A stretch of 64,000 nucleotides of DNA from Devosia pacifica (GTDB taxonomy: Bacteria > Pseudomonadota > Alphaproteobacteria > Rhizobiales > Devosiaceae): positions 1 through 64,000 of the forward strand of contig NZ_BMZE01000001.1 of the NCBI RefSeq assembly GCF_014652635.1, given 5' to 3'. Shown here piece after piece: positions 49,616 through 57,809 of this stretch. Under the pieces are notes generated by a model. That model did not search any database, was not told the DNA's origin, and saw only the letters and a list, made by a program, of their open reading frames with translations. The number at the start of each line of letters is the position of its first letter. Position 1 is the first letter of the stretch. The translations under genes were made by a program, and so were the position numbers.

Positions 49616-50710
49616 ATGGATCACAGTGTTTCCATTCGCGACCTCTCCTTGAGCTTTGGCAATGTCCGGGTTCTAGAGCATCTCAATCTTGATATCGGGC
49701 AGGGCGAGTTCATCGTCCTTCTCGGCCCCTCGGGCTGCGGCAAGTCGACTTTGCTGAACTGTATTGCAGGGCTTCTCGACGTTACCGGCGGGCAGATCTT
49801 CATCAGCGGCAAGAACGTGACGTGGGAAGAGCCGAAAGACCGTGGTATCGGCATGGTCTTCCAGTCTTATGCGCTCTATCCGCAGATGACCGTGGAGCGG
49901 AACCTCTCGTTCGGCCTGCGCGTCGCGGGGATGGACAAGAAGGAAATCGATCAGCGCGTTAAGCGCGCCTCCGAGATCCTGCAGATCGAACCGCTTCTCA
50001 AGCGCAAACCTGCGGCACTTTCTGGTGGCCAGCGTCAGCGTGTTGCCATTGGCCGCGCGCTTGTGCGTGATGTTGATGTCTTCCTGTTCGACGAACCGCT
50101 GTCCAACCTCGACGCCAAGCTGCGTAGCGATTTGCGCGTCGAGATCAAGCGCTTGCACCAGCGTCTCAAGAACACGATGATCTACGTCACCCACGACCAG
50201 ATCGAAGCGCTGACGCTCGCAGATCGTATTGCCATCATGAAGAATGGTGTGATTCAGCAATTGGCGGATCCACACACGATCTATAATCGTCCGACCAATC
50301 TCTACGTCGCCGGCTTCATCGGCTCTCCTTCGATGAATTTTCTTGAAGGTGATCTGATCGGCGGTGATCAACCGACCATTCGGCTTGAGAGCGGTACGAC
50401 CATTCCGGTCGGCGGGTACGAGTTCGAAACCAAGCCAAAGAGCGGGTCGACCAAAGCGGTTCTCGGCATCCGGCCGGAGCATATCCTTGTCGGCGAGGCT
50501 GCGGCATCCATGCCCTATCAGGAAGACGTCGTGATAGAGATTGTCGAGCCCATGGGATCGGACACTCTTGCCTATACCACTGTCGGTGGTGTCTCTGTCT
50601 CGGCGCGTGCTGACAGCGAGCTCGACCTCAAGGCGGGCCAGAAGCTTCGGGTCGGGTTTGATCCCGGACGCGGGTCGATCTTCGACGTTGAGACGACGAA
50701 CCGGCTCTAG
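49616..50710 (+). CDS. Sugar ABC transporter ATP-binding protein (MalK/UgpC-like)
   Basis: A 364-residue ATPase with Walker A GPSGCGKST, Q-loop VFQSYALYPQMTVERN, signature LSGGQRQRV, Walker [17 protein letters not shown] and switch YVTHDQIEALTLADRI, all intact. Residues about 240-360 form the OB/TOBE regulatory domain (GFIGSPSMNFLEGDLIG, LGIRPEHILVGEAA, IVEPMGSDTLAYTTVGG). It is an intact counterpart of the decayed ATPase at 1-670 and a useful comparison. It completes the importer of the LacI operon. Confidence 0.93.
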   Translation: MDHSVSIRDLSLSFGNVRVLEHLNLDIGQGEFIVLLGPSGCGKSTLLNCIAGLLDVTGGQIFISGKNVTWEEPKDRGIGMVFQSYALYPQMTVERNLSFGLRVAGMDKKEIDQRVKRASEILQIEPLLKRKPAALSGGQRQRVAIGRALVRDVDVFLFDEPLSNLDAKLRSDLRVEIKRLHQRLKNTMIYVTHDQIEALTLADRIAIMKNGVIQQLADPHTIYNRPTNLYVAGFIGSPSMNFLEGDLIGGDQPTIRLESGTTIPVGGYEFETKPKSGSTKAVLGIRPEHILVGEAAASMPYQEDVVIEIVEPMGSDTLAYTTVGGVSVSARADSELDLKAGQKLRVGFDPGRGSIFDVETTNRL

Positions 50711-50805
50711 GCTAACAATCTTCGGGAGATGCTCCCTTAATCGTGCGTCGGGCCGCGGCAGTCGCTGCGGACCCGGCTGCCGTGCCAATCAAGAAAGTTC
50801 AACCG

Positions 50806-51552
50806 ATGGACCTATCATTCCAGCTCTACAGCGCGCGCAATTTCCCGCCGCTCGATTCCGTTCTCGCGAAACTGTCGGAACTTGGCTATTCACAGGTCGA
50901 GGGCTTTGGCGGCCTGTTTCAGGATGTCGATGCGCTCGTCTCCAGCCTGAAAGCCAACAATCTCACTATGCCCACTGCGCATATTGGCCTCGACCAGTTG
51001 ATGGATACCGACGCCACCCTGTCGATTGCAGAAAAGGTGGGGATCAAGACTCTCTATTGTCCGGCCATCCCGCGCGAAAAATGGGAGCAGGGCGAAGACG
51101 ACTGGAAGCAGTTGGCCGAGACCTTGGGCGGGTTGAGCCGCACCTATACCGCCAAGGGCTATGGCTTTGGCTGGCATAACCATCATTTCGAGTTCTGGCC
51201 GACGGCCTCTGGTGCTTTGCCGATGAACATCCTGCTCGATGGCGCCCCGGATATCGAATGGGAGATGGATGTCGCCTGGGTGGTCCGTGGCCAGAATGAC
51301 CCGCGTGCATGGATGGACAAGTTCGGCGATCGCATCACAGCTGTCCACGTCAAGGATCTGGCTCCTGAAGGTGAGAACAGCGATGAAGATGGCTGGGCCG
51401 ACGTTGGCCACGGCGTGATGAACTGGAACGAGCTCATCAACGACGTCACAGAGAAGACCAAGGCCCGCTATTTCGTCGCCGAACACGATAATCCTGCCGA
51501 TTTCGAGCGCTTTGCCAGCCGTTCTATCGCAACCGCCAAGAACTGGAAATAA
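50806..51552 (+). CDS. Sugar phosphate isomerase/epimerase family protein (TIM barrel)
   Basis: A 248-residue AP endonuclease family 2-type TIM barrel. It shows FQLYSARNFPPLDSVLAKLSELGYSQVEGFGG, GWHNHHFEFWP with a metal His and Glu, IEWEMDVAWVVRGQNDPRAWMDKFGDRITAVHVKDLAPEG (Asp and His ligands), and FVAEHDNPADFERFA. A GTG at 50743 would add 21 unlike residues, so I prefer the ATG at 50806, preceded by AAGAAAG. Such proteins isomerise or cleave keto-sugars; next to Gfo/Idh/MocA dehydrogenases they often act on 3-keto-glycosides or inositol derivatives. Substrate unknown. Confidence 0.85.
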   Translation: MDLSFQLYSARNFPPLDSVLAKLSELGYSQVEGFGGLFQDVDALVSSLKANNLTMPTAHIGLDQLMDTDATLSIAEKVGIKTLYCPAIPREKWEQGEDDWKQLAETLGGLSRTYTAKGYGFGWHNHHFEFWPTASGALPMNILLDGAPDIEWEMDVAWVVRGQNDPRAWMDKFGDRITAVHVKDLAPEGENSDEDGWADVGHGVMNWNELINDVTEKTKARYFVAEHDNPADFERFASRSIATAKNWK

Positions 51553-51556
51553 TCCG

Positions 51557-52699
51557 ATGGCCAAGACTTACGGCGTCGGCATCATGGGTGCCGGCAATAT
51601 CTCGAGCGCCTACCTGCGGCTTGCGCCATTGTTCAAAGGGCTGGAAATCCGTGCGGTTGCTGACATCAACCCGGATGCCACGAAAAAGCGTGCTGACGAA
51701 TTTGGTGTCGCCGCGCAAAGTCCGGATGAACTGTTGAACAACAGCGAAGTTGACGTGGTGGTGAACCTCACTATCCCGGCGGCTCACTACAAGGTGGCGA
51801 TGGATGCCATCAGCGCTGGCAAGCATCTGTATTCGGAAAAGCCGTTCGTCCTGACGCTTGAGGAGGGCCTGGCCCTTCGCAAGGCGGCGGAAGAGCGCAA
51901 TCTGGCCGTGGGTAGTGCGCCTGACACCTTTCTCGGTGGTGCGCACCAGCAGGCTCGCGACATCATCGACAGCGGCAAACTCGGCAAGATCACGTCCGGA
52001 ACGACGCATGTGATGAGCCGTGGCATGGAGCACTGGCACCCCAATCCGGAATTCTTCTTTCAGGTTGGAGCCGGTCCGATTCTCGATATCGGACCGTACT
52101 ACGTCACAAACCTCATCCACCTCATCGGGCCGGTGAAGCGCGTTACCGCTTTTGCCAACATGGCACGTACCGAACGCGAGGTGACCGCTGAAGGTCCTTA
52201 CAAGGGCACCTCGGTCAAGGTTGGGACACCTACCACCATCCACGGTGTGCTGGAGTTCGCCAGTGGCGCGGTTGTTACGATTGGCGCGAGCTGGGACGTG
52301 TCGAGCCACGGTCACCACAATATCGAGTTGTATGGCACTGAAGGTACCATCTATGTGCCAGATCCCAATTTCTTCGGTGGTGATCTGACCATTACCGACC
52401 GCGCCGGAGAAAAGACTGACGTCGAAGCCTGGGATCATCCATTTGGAGTGTTGAACCAGGATCTCGACAAGCCATCGCCGCGTGCCAACTACCGCACCGC
52501 CGGTCTAGCGGATATGCTTGCGGCGCTTGAAGAGGGGCGCCCTGCACGTTGCGGACAGGATGTGGCGCTGCACGCCGTAGAAGTCATGACTTCGCTTCTC
52601 AAGGCCGCAGAGTCTGGTTCGGTTCTGACAATGCAGACGACCTGTGACCGACCGCTTGCCCTGTCGCCCCAAGATGCGCAGGCCCTGCTCAAGGGCTGA
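51557..52699 (+). CDS. Gfo/Idh/MocA family oxidoreductase (first copy)
   Basis: A 380-residue dehydrogenase. The N-terminal Rossmann domain has GVGIMGAGNISSAYLRLAPLFKGLEIRAVADI, NPAAHYK-like VNLTIPAAHYKVAMDAISAGKHLYSEKPFVLTLEE (the conserved Glu-Lys-Pro catalytic box), and the C-terminal alpha/beta domain includes GPILDIGPYYVTNLIHLIGPVKRVTAFANM with the active-site Asp/His-like positions. It would oxidise or reduce a sugar hydroxyl with NAD(P). Starts four bases after the isomerase gene, so translation is probably coupled. A second, diverged copy is at 53907. Confidence 0.9.
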   Translation: MAKTYGVGIMGAGNISSAYLRLAPLFKGLEIRAVADINPDATKKRADEFGVAAQSPDELLNNSEVDVVVNLTIPAAHYKVAMDAISAGKHLYSEKPFVLTLEEGLALRKAAEERNLAVGSAPDTFLGGAHQQARDIIDSGKLGKITSGTTHVMSRGMEHWHPNPEFFFQVGAGPILDIGPYYVTNLIHLIGPVKRVTAFANMARTEREVTAEGPYKGTSVKVGTPTTIHGVLEFASGAVVTIGASWDVSSHGHHNIELYGTEGTIYVPDPNFFGGDLTITDRAGEKTDVEAWDHPFGVLNQDLDKPSPRANYRTAGLADMLAALEEGRPARCGQDVALHAVEVMTSLLKAAESGSVLTMQTTCDRPLALSPQDAQALLKG

Positions 52700-52844
52700 T
52701 CGCTTGACAGGGTGGGCAGGACAAATAAGCTCTCGAATGGTGGTGCCGGGCTGACGCTCGGCACTGTCTCATTATAATCGCCGATGCAGCATGAGGTACG
52801 TGCCTCACTGGAAGTGATGCGGCGGATACAAGCGGAGGATGATT

Positions 52845-53897
52845 ATGCGCACCATCAAAGGGCCAGGTATCTTTTTGGCCCAATTCGCAGGGGATGCGGC
52901 GCCGTTCAATTCGTTGGACGCGATTTGCGGCTGGGCTGCAAACTATGGCTATAAGGGCGTTCAGATCCCGACCTGGGTCACAGATTTCATAGACCTGCAA
53001 AAGGCTGCGGAATCAAAGACCTATGCGGATGAGTTGAAAGGCACTGTTGCCGAGCACGGGCTCGAAATCACCGAGCTGTCGACGCATCTTCAGGGCCAGC
53101 TGGTCGCTGCGCATCCGGTTTACGATCTGCCGATGGACGGCTTTGCGCCAGCGCAAGTACACAACAATCCGAAAGCACGTCAGGAATGGGCGGTTCAGCA
53201 GCTTCACTGGGCTGCCAAAGCGTCTCAGAACTTGGGGCTCACCGGCCATGCAACATTCTCTGGCGGCCTCGCCTGGCCGTTCCTTTACCCGTTTCCGCAA
53301 CGCCCGGCGGGCCTGATCGACGAGGCATTCTCCGAGCTCGCACGCCGCTGGACGCCAATTCTGAATGCTTTCGATGAAGCAGGCGTCGACGTTGGTTACG
53401 AGCTGCACCCGAGCGAAGACCTGCACGACGGCATCAGCTATGAGATGTTCCTTGAGCATGTGAATAACCATCCACGTGCCAACATCCTCTACGACCCAAG
53501 CCACTTCCTGCTGCAGCAGCTCGATTATCTCGAGTTCATCGATATCTATAAGGACCGAATCAAGCTGTTCCACGTCAAGGACGCTGAGTTCAATCCGACT
53601 GGTCGGCAGGGCGTATATGGCGGCTTCCAGAACTGGGTGGACCGCGCGGCGCGCTTCCGCTCTCTTGGCGACGGGCAGGTCGATTTTGCAGGCATCTTTT
53701 CGAAGATGGCACAGTATGACTTTGCCGGCTGGGCTGTGCTCGAATGGGAATGTGCGCTCAAGCATCCTGAAGATGGTGCGCGTGAGGGCGCAGAGTTCAT
53801 CGATGCTCATATCATCCGTGTGACCGAACGCGCCTTCGACGACTTCGCGGCGTCCGGCACGGACGACGCTGCTAACCGCAAGATGCTCGGGCTTTAG
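52845..53897 (+). CDS. Sugar phosphate isomerase/epimerase family protein (larger)
   Basis: A 350-residue TIM-barrel isomerase, longer than the one at 50806. Segments LFLAQFAGDAAPFNSLD-like at the start (GIFLAQFAGDAAPFNSL), WAANYGYKGVQIPTW, HLQGQLVAAHPVYD, GYELHPSEDLHDGISYEMFLE with the metal Glu, NILYDPSHFLLQQLDYLEFIDIYKDRIKLFHVKDAEFNPTGRQG (Asp, His) and WAVLEWECALK give the full set of metal ligands. ATG at 52845 with GGAGG seven bases upstream, rather than the ATG two codons earlier. Separated from the previous gene by 145 bases without a gene, perhaps with a minor promoter. Substrate unknown. Confidence 0.87.
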   Translation: MRTIKGPGIFLAQFAGDAAPFNSLDAICGWAANYGYKGVQIPTWVTDFIDLQKAAESKTYADELKGTVAEHGLEITELSTHLQGQLVAAHPVYDLPMDGFAPAQVHNNPKARQEWAVQQLHWAAKASQNLGLTGHATFSGGLAWPFLYPFPQRPAGLIDEAFSELARRWTPILNAFDEAGVDVGYELHPSEDLHDGISYEMFLEHVNNHPRANILYDPSHFLLQQLDYLEFIDIYKDRIKLFHVKDAEFNPTGRQGVYGGFQNWVDRAARFRSLGDGQVDFAGIFSKMAQYDFAGWAVLEWECALKHPEDGAREGAEFIDAHIIRVTERAFDDFAASGTDDAANRKMLGL

Positions 53898-53906
53898 GGG
53901 GAGACG

Positions 53907-55055
53907 ATGGCTGAAAACCGCAACAGACCCATTCGACTTGGCATGGTCGGCGGCGGCGCCGGTGCTTTCATCGGCGGCGTGCACCGCATCGCCTCGCGCA
54001 TAGACGGGGAGTATCAGCTGGTTGCAGGGGCCTTGTCCTCGCGGCCGGAAGTCGCCAAGGAGTCGGGGCGCGAGCTTGGACTGGCTGACGACCGGATCTA
54101 CACCGATTATGAGGAAATGGCCCGCGCGGAAGCTGCGCGCGAGGATGGGATCGAGGCGGTGTCGATCGTCACTCCCAACCACATGCACTTCGGTCCGGCG
54201 AAGGCATTCCTTGAGGCGGGCATCCACGTCATCTGCGACAAGCCGCTTTCATCCTCACTAGAGGATGCGCAGGCTCTGGCTTCGGTGACGCCGAAGAACG
54301 GCGCGAAGTTCCTGCTGACGCACAACTACACGGGCTATCCGCTCATGCGCCAAGCGCGCGAGATGGTGCAGTCCGGCGCCCTTGGCAAGATCCGTGTGGT
54401 CCAGGTGGAATACCCACAGGATTGGCTGACCGAAAAGACCGACGAAGATAACAAGCAGGCCTCTTGGCGCGTCGATCCGAAACGGTCCGGTGCCGGGGGC
54501 GCCATTGGCGATATCGGAACGCACGCCTACAACCTGGCGCGCTTTGTCACCGGCCTGAAGACCGAGAAGCTGGCGGCTGACCTGACGGCATTCGTGCCGG
54601 GCCGGCAGCTTGATGACAATGTGCACATCATGCTGCGCTTCGAAGGCGGAGCAAAAGGCATGTTGTGGGCGAGCCAGGTGGCTGTCGGTTGCGAGAACGG
54701 GCTGCAGCTGCGGGTCTATGGCGATAAGGCCGGCATCGAGTGGCGTCAGGACAATCCCAATCAGATGTGGTTCACCGAGTTCGGCAAGCCCAAGCAATTG
54801 CTCACCCGCGGTGGTGCAATCGGCGTTGCCCCTGCCGAGCATATGGGCGTGCGCGTGCCACCCGGTCACCCGGAAGGCTACCTCGAGGCCTTTGCGACCC
54901 TTTATACGCAGTTCGCCGCCATCATCCGTGGCGATGGTGCAGAATACACGGATGTCTTGCCTTCCATGGCAGACGGTATTGAAGGCATGCAGTTCATCAT
55001 GGCAGCTGTCCGCTCAAGTGAGCAGGATGCGGCCTGGGTGACCCTCGAAGGGTAA
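53907..55055 (+). CDS. Gfo/Idh/MocA family oxidoreductase (second copy)
   Basis: A 382-residue dehydrogenase diverged from the copy at 51557. Rossmann start RLGMVGGGAGAFIGGVHRIASRIDGEYQLVAGAL, catalytic Lys-Pro box HVICDKPLSSSLEDAQAL, then GGAIGDIGTHAYNLARFVTG with active-site Asp and His, and a long substrate domain. AGGGGGAGACG stands right before the ATG. It is the last gene of the operon, followed at 30-55 bases by a rho-independent terminator. With its twin it could oxidise and re-reduce a sugar carbon around a keto intermediate handled by the isomerases. Confidence 0.9.
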   Translation: MAENRNRPIRLGMVGGGAGAFIGGVHRIASRIDGEYQLVAGALSSRPEVAKESGRELGLADDRIYTDYEEMARAEAAREDGIEAVSIVTPNHMHFGPAKAFLEAGIHVICDKPLSSSLEDAQALASVTPKNGAKFLLTHNYTGYPLMRQAREMVQSGALGKIRVVQVEYPQDWLTEKTDEDNKQASWRVDPKRSGAGGAIGDIGTHAYNLARFVTGLKTEKLAADLTAFVPGRQLDDNVHIMLRFEGGAKGMLWASQVAVGCENGLQLRVYGDKAGIEWRQDNPNQMWFTEFGKPKQLLTRGGAIGVAPAEHMGVRVPPGHPEGYLEAFATLYTQFAAIIRGDGAEYTDVLPSMADGIEGMQFIMAAVRSSEQDAAWVTLEG

Positions 55056-55083
55056 TTGCAGGCACTCAGATGCATAAAAGCAC

Positions 55084-55110
55084 AAGGGCCGCTACTGCGC
55101 GGCCCTTTTT
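55084..55110 (+). terminator. Rho-independent terminator of the sugar operon
   Basis: AAGGGCCGC (55084-55092) and GCGGCCCTT (55099-55107) form a perfect nine-pair stem with a TACTGC loop, followed by TTT. It lies 28 bases after the last stop codon. Confidence 0.85.
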
Positions 55111-55157
55111 CGTCTGATCAACGCTGGTGAGACAGAGCCCGCAGTCGAGCTACAAAT

Positions 55158-55463
55158 TCAGTGCGTCCAGGGAGTCTTCCGGCCAGCACGGAAATTGTCT
55201 GAATAGGATACCCGCTTTGGCGTCGTCTGGTGCACCGGCTGAACAGTGTAGGGAATGCCGTTCTTTTGCGCGTAGGCTTCAGCGGCTTCAAGGGTCGAGA
55301 ACGACAGCTTGATCTGCTGGCGCGTATCGGCGGAGGTGGTGTAGCCCATGAGTGGTTCTATCTGGTGCGGCGCAAGCGGCTCATGCACAAGCAACCACTG
55401 CTTCGACTTTCCACGTCCCGACTGCATGGCGTTGGGGGAGGGACGGTAGATGCGGGCGGTCAT
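55158..55463 (-). CDS. Complex I accessory subunit, ETC_C1_NDUFA4/NDUFS4 family
   Basis: A 101-residue protein homologous to the 18-kDa NDUFS4-type accessory subunit of NADH:ubiquinone oxidoreductase, a family restricted to mitochondria and alphaproteobacteria. Marks are ARIYRPSPNAMQSGRGKSKQWLLVHEP, LMGYTTSADTRQQIKLSFSTLEAAEAYAQKNGIPYTVQP and SYSDNFRAGRKTPWTH, the full family pattern. Start at 55463 with AGGA five bases upstream. It probably stabilises the peripheral arm of complex I. It runs in the opposite direction to the sugar operon, with the terminator between. Confidence 0.93.
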   Translation of the reverse strand: MTARIYRPSPNAMQSGRGKSKQWLLVHEPLAPHQIEPLMGYTTSADTRQQIKLSFSTLEAAEAYAQKNGIPYTVQPVHQTTPKRVSYSDNFRAGRKTPWTH

Positions 55464-55542
55464 TGTGGTCCTCGTCTCAAGCGTACTACGCACAAGATCT
55501 TGGCATCTCTGCCATGGCGGTCAAGAGCCGCCGCTACTGTGA

Positions 55543-55620
55543 TGGTCGGGGCAGAGTGATTCGAACACTCGACCCCCGGTTCCCAAAACCGGTGCTCTAC
55601 CAGGCTGAGCTATACCCCGA
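55543..55620 (-). tRNA. tRNA-Pro (anticodon UGG)
   Basis: Minus strand: acceptor TCGGGGT with GCCCCGA, D-arm AGCTCAGCCTGGTAGAGC, anticodon stem CCGGT/ACCGG around TTTGGGA with TGG, T-arm GAGTGTTCGAATCACTC, encoded CCA. Confidence 0.94.
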
Positions 55621-55718
55621 AAATCACCATCTCCCGTTACAAGCTTCGCAAGCAAAGGGCAAGGCCAAGCTTCGCTCTTTCCATTGACGTTAAGCGTTCG
55701 CTCGGGGAAAAAGCCTGC

Positions 55719-56468
55719 ATGATCGATCTCGGACAGCGCTGGCCTTTCGGCCTTAATCGCAAGACCTGGCCAACCCACGTAAATGTGGTGCTCATCATAC
55801 TGTTCGTCGCGCTCTGGTTCGACGCCTGGCTGTCCCAGGAGATGATGGCGTGGCCGATGGTCTGGCGCGCGCCGTTCTTCTTTATCACGGATTACGGCCT
55901 TGCCGACTGGGTGTTGGTCTCCTCGGTGCTGATGTTCGTGTTGGGACTGGCGGTCTTCTACCTGAGCCGCGGACTACGGCGGCGCGCTGCGATGGAGCTT
56001 ACTCTGCTCGGTGGCTATCTCTTCGTCACCGTCGCCGGAGCCGGCATACTGACGCAAATCCTGAAACGCTTGTTCGGTCGCGGCAGGCCACCTGTCTTTT
56101 CTGATGCCGGCGCGTTTGATTTTCAGCGCATTTTCAACGACTGGACGTATCAGAGCTTTCCATCAGGGCACTCGACAACTGCGCTGGCTTTTGCGTTCGC
56201 GATCGGCTTCATGTCGCCGCGATTTTTCCCTCTGCTGCTTACACTTGCCGTAGCGACAGGAATCTCACGCATCGCCGTAGGGATGCACTACCCAACCGAC
56301 GTTATCGCTGGTTTCGTCGTCGGGATTGCGGGGGCCTATATCGTCCGCAATCTCTTTGCCCGCCGCCGTTGGCTGTTTGTTGCCAACGGCGAAGGGCGCG
56401 TTCGCTTTCGGGGCGTTCCGGCCTTGAGACGCGTGCTTCGCGGTTATTCCAGACGGATCTTTCGGTAG
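55719..56468 (+). CDS. PAP2 family lipid phosphatase (LpxE-like)
   Basis: A 249-residue membrane phosphatase. The three PAP2 motifs are KRLFGRGRPPVF, YQSFPSGHSTTALAFAFA and SRIAVGMHYPTDVIAGFVVG, placed between about six helices, so the active site faces the periplasm. Relatives remove phosphate from undecaprenyl pyrophosphate, lipid A or phosphatidylglycerol phosphate. GGGGAAAAAG precedes the ATG. Its last 25 bases overlap the 3' end of metC on the opposite strand, an antisense overlap that may matter for mRNA levels. Confidence 0.9.
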   Translation: MIDLGQRWPFGLNRKTWPTHVNVVLIILFVALWFDAWLSQEMMAWPMVWRAPFFFITDYGLADWVLVSSVLMFVLGLAVFYLSRGLRRRAAMELTLLGGYLFVTVAGAGILTQILKRLFGRGRPPVFSDAGAFDFQRIFNDWTYQSFPSGHSTTALAFAFAIGFMSPRFFPLLLTLAVATGISRIAVGMHYPTDVIAGFVVGIAGAYIVRNLFARRRWLFVANGEGRVRFRGVPALRRVLRGYSRRIFR

Positions 56469-57637
56469 CGATCTATTGCGGCCGTAAGGTCGCTTTTGAG
56501 GTCGTCAAGATCTTCGAAGCCTATATGGAGGCGGAGCAGTGTGCCTTGTTCCTCCCACGGAACGGCGGTGCGCGCCGAGCCAGTCTTGAACGGCACACAA
56601 AGGCTTTCATAGCCGCCCCATGAAAAACCCATCGAGAACAGCTGCAGATCATCAAGAAATGCCGCTAGCGCTGCACGGGGCGCCGGCTTCAGAATAATCC
56701 CGAACAGACTCCCCGAGCCGGTGAAGTCGCGTCGCCAAAGCGCATGGTCCGGGTGCGATGGCAGCGCCGGATGGAGAACACGCAAGACCTCGTCCTGCCC
56801 CTCCAGCCAGCCAGCGAGTTCAACCGCACGTGTGCAGTGAGCCTCCATGCGGATCGAAAGCGTCCTGAGGCCACGCGCAACGAGAAATGCTTCGTCGCCG
56901 GACGTATAAAAGCCCAGCAACCCGCGCACGCGCTCAACATCCGGCCAGCACTCCTCAGTAGTCGATATCGTGCCGGCAAAGGCATCCGAGTGCCCAACGA
57001 ACATCTTGGTTCCGGCATGAACCACGATGTCGGCACCAAGCGCCAGCGGTTGATAGTAGAGGGGTGTGGCCCAACTATTGTCTACTACCACTCTGGCACC
57101 AGCAGCATGCGCCGCCGCCGCAATGGCCGGCAGATCCTGAATCTCGAATGTCCCAGACCCAGGGCTTTCGCAGAAAACGGCCTTTGTGCGGTCCCCGATA
57201 AGTTCAGAAATCGCTCCGCCAATGCGCGGATCGTAATAGCGCACCGATACACCGAACCTTTGAAGAATCCCGTCCGAAAATTTGCGTGTCGGCTCGTAGG
57301 CGCTGTCGGTCACAAGGATCTCGTCGCCAGCTTCCACGCAGGCGAGAAGAGCAATGGTAATCGACGAAAGACCCGAGGGGACCAAACGGGTGGCATGTGC
57401 ACCCTCAAGCTTTGTGATCAAGGCCTCGACCGAGGTGGTTGTCGGATTCCCGGCACGGCCATAAAGGTATGGCTGACTTTGTGCTTCGAGATCCGCCAGC
57501 GTTTTGAACAACACGGTGGAGCCGCGATAGACGGGCGTATTCACGAAGCCGAACTGATCTTCGGGCGCTCGACCGTGGTGGGTCAGCAGCGTCTCGGTGC
57601 CTAATCCATCCGCGTTTTTATTGGTGTTCGAACTCAT
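56444..57637 (-). CDS. metC: Cystathionine beta-lyase
   Basis: A 397-residue PLP-dependent trans-sulfuration enzyme (Cys/Met metabolism family). Key sites are YGRAGNPTTTSVEALITKLEGAHATRLVPSGLSSITIALL (phosphate-binding and Tyr/Arg pair), VVDNSWATPLYYQPLALGADIVVHAGTKMFVGHSDAFAGTI with the PLP lysine in the GTKMFVGHSD box, and the C-terminal GFSWGGYESL signature of cystathionine beta-lyases. It would convert cystathionine to homocysteine, pyruvate and ammonia. The start at 57637 is set by homology; the frame is open to 57811 but without similarity. It is divergent from the two binding-protein genes downstream at 57810. Confidence 0.92.
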   Translation of the reverse strand: MSSNTNKNADGLGTETLLTHHGRAPEDQFGFVNTPVYRGSTVLFKTLADLEAQSQPYLYGRAGNPTTTSVEALITKLEGAHATRLVPSGLSSITIALLACVEAGDEILVTDSAYEPTRKFSDGILQRFGVSVRYYDPRIGGAISELIGDRTKAVFCESPGSGTFEIQDLPAIAAAAHAAGARVVVDNSWATPLYYQPLALGADIVVHAGTKMFVGHSDAFAGTISTTEECWPDVERVRGLLGFYTSGDEAFLVARGLRTLSIRMEAHCTRAVELAGWLEGQDEVLRVLHPALPSHPDHALWRRDFTGSGSLFGIILKPAPRAALAAFLDDLQLFSMGFSWGGYESLCVPFKTGSARTAVPWEEQGTLLRLHIGFEDLDDLKSDLTAAIDRYRKIRLE

Positions 57638-57809
57638 CCGGCGCTTACCTGCAATTGTATCTTTTCGTCGCCGCGAACGTGGAGTACCACGAGCGCGCGT
57701 GGGTTGCCTTGAGTGCTTGTTGAGGGCAGTTTCGATGCTTATCAGCTTCACAGGCGCCTGCAACAGGGCCGACATGCCTTGTCGGAACGTTGAAGAGTAG
57801 GACACCACC

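Noticed and set aside
49673..50788. A 371-codon minus-strand frame opposite the MalK-like ATPase
   Set aside because: The plus strand carries every ABC ATPase motif in the same interval; the minus frame is a codon-bias shadow.
53013..54227. A 404-codon minus-strand frame across the larger isomerase and second dehydrogenase
   Set aside because: It spans two real genes on the other strand and shows no domain.
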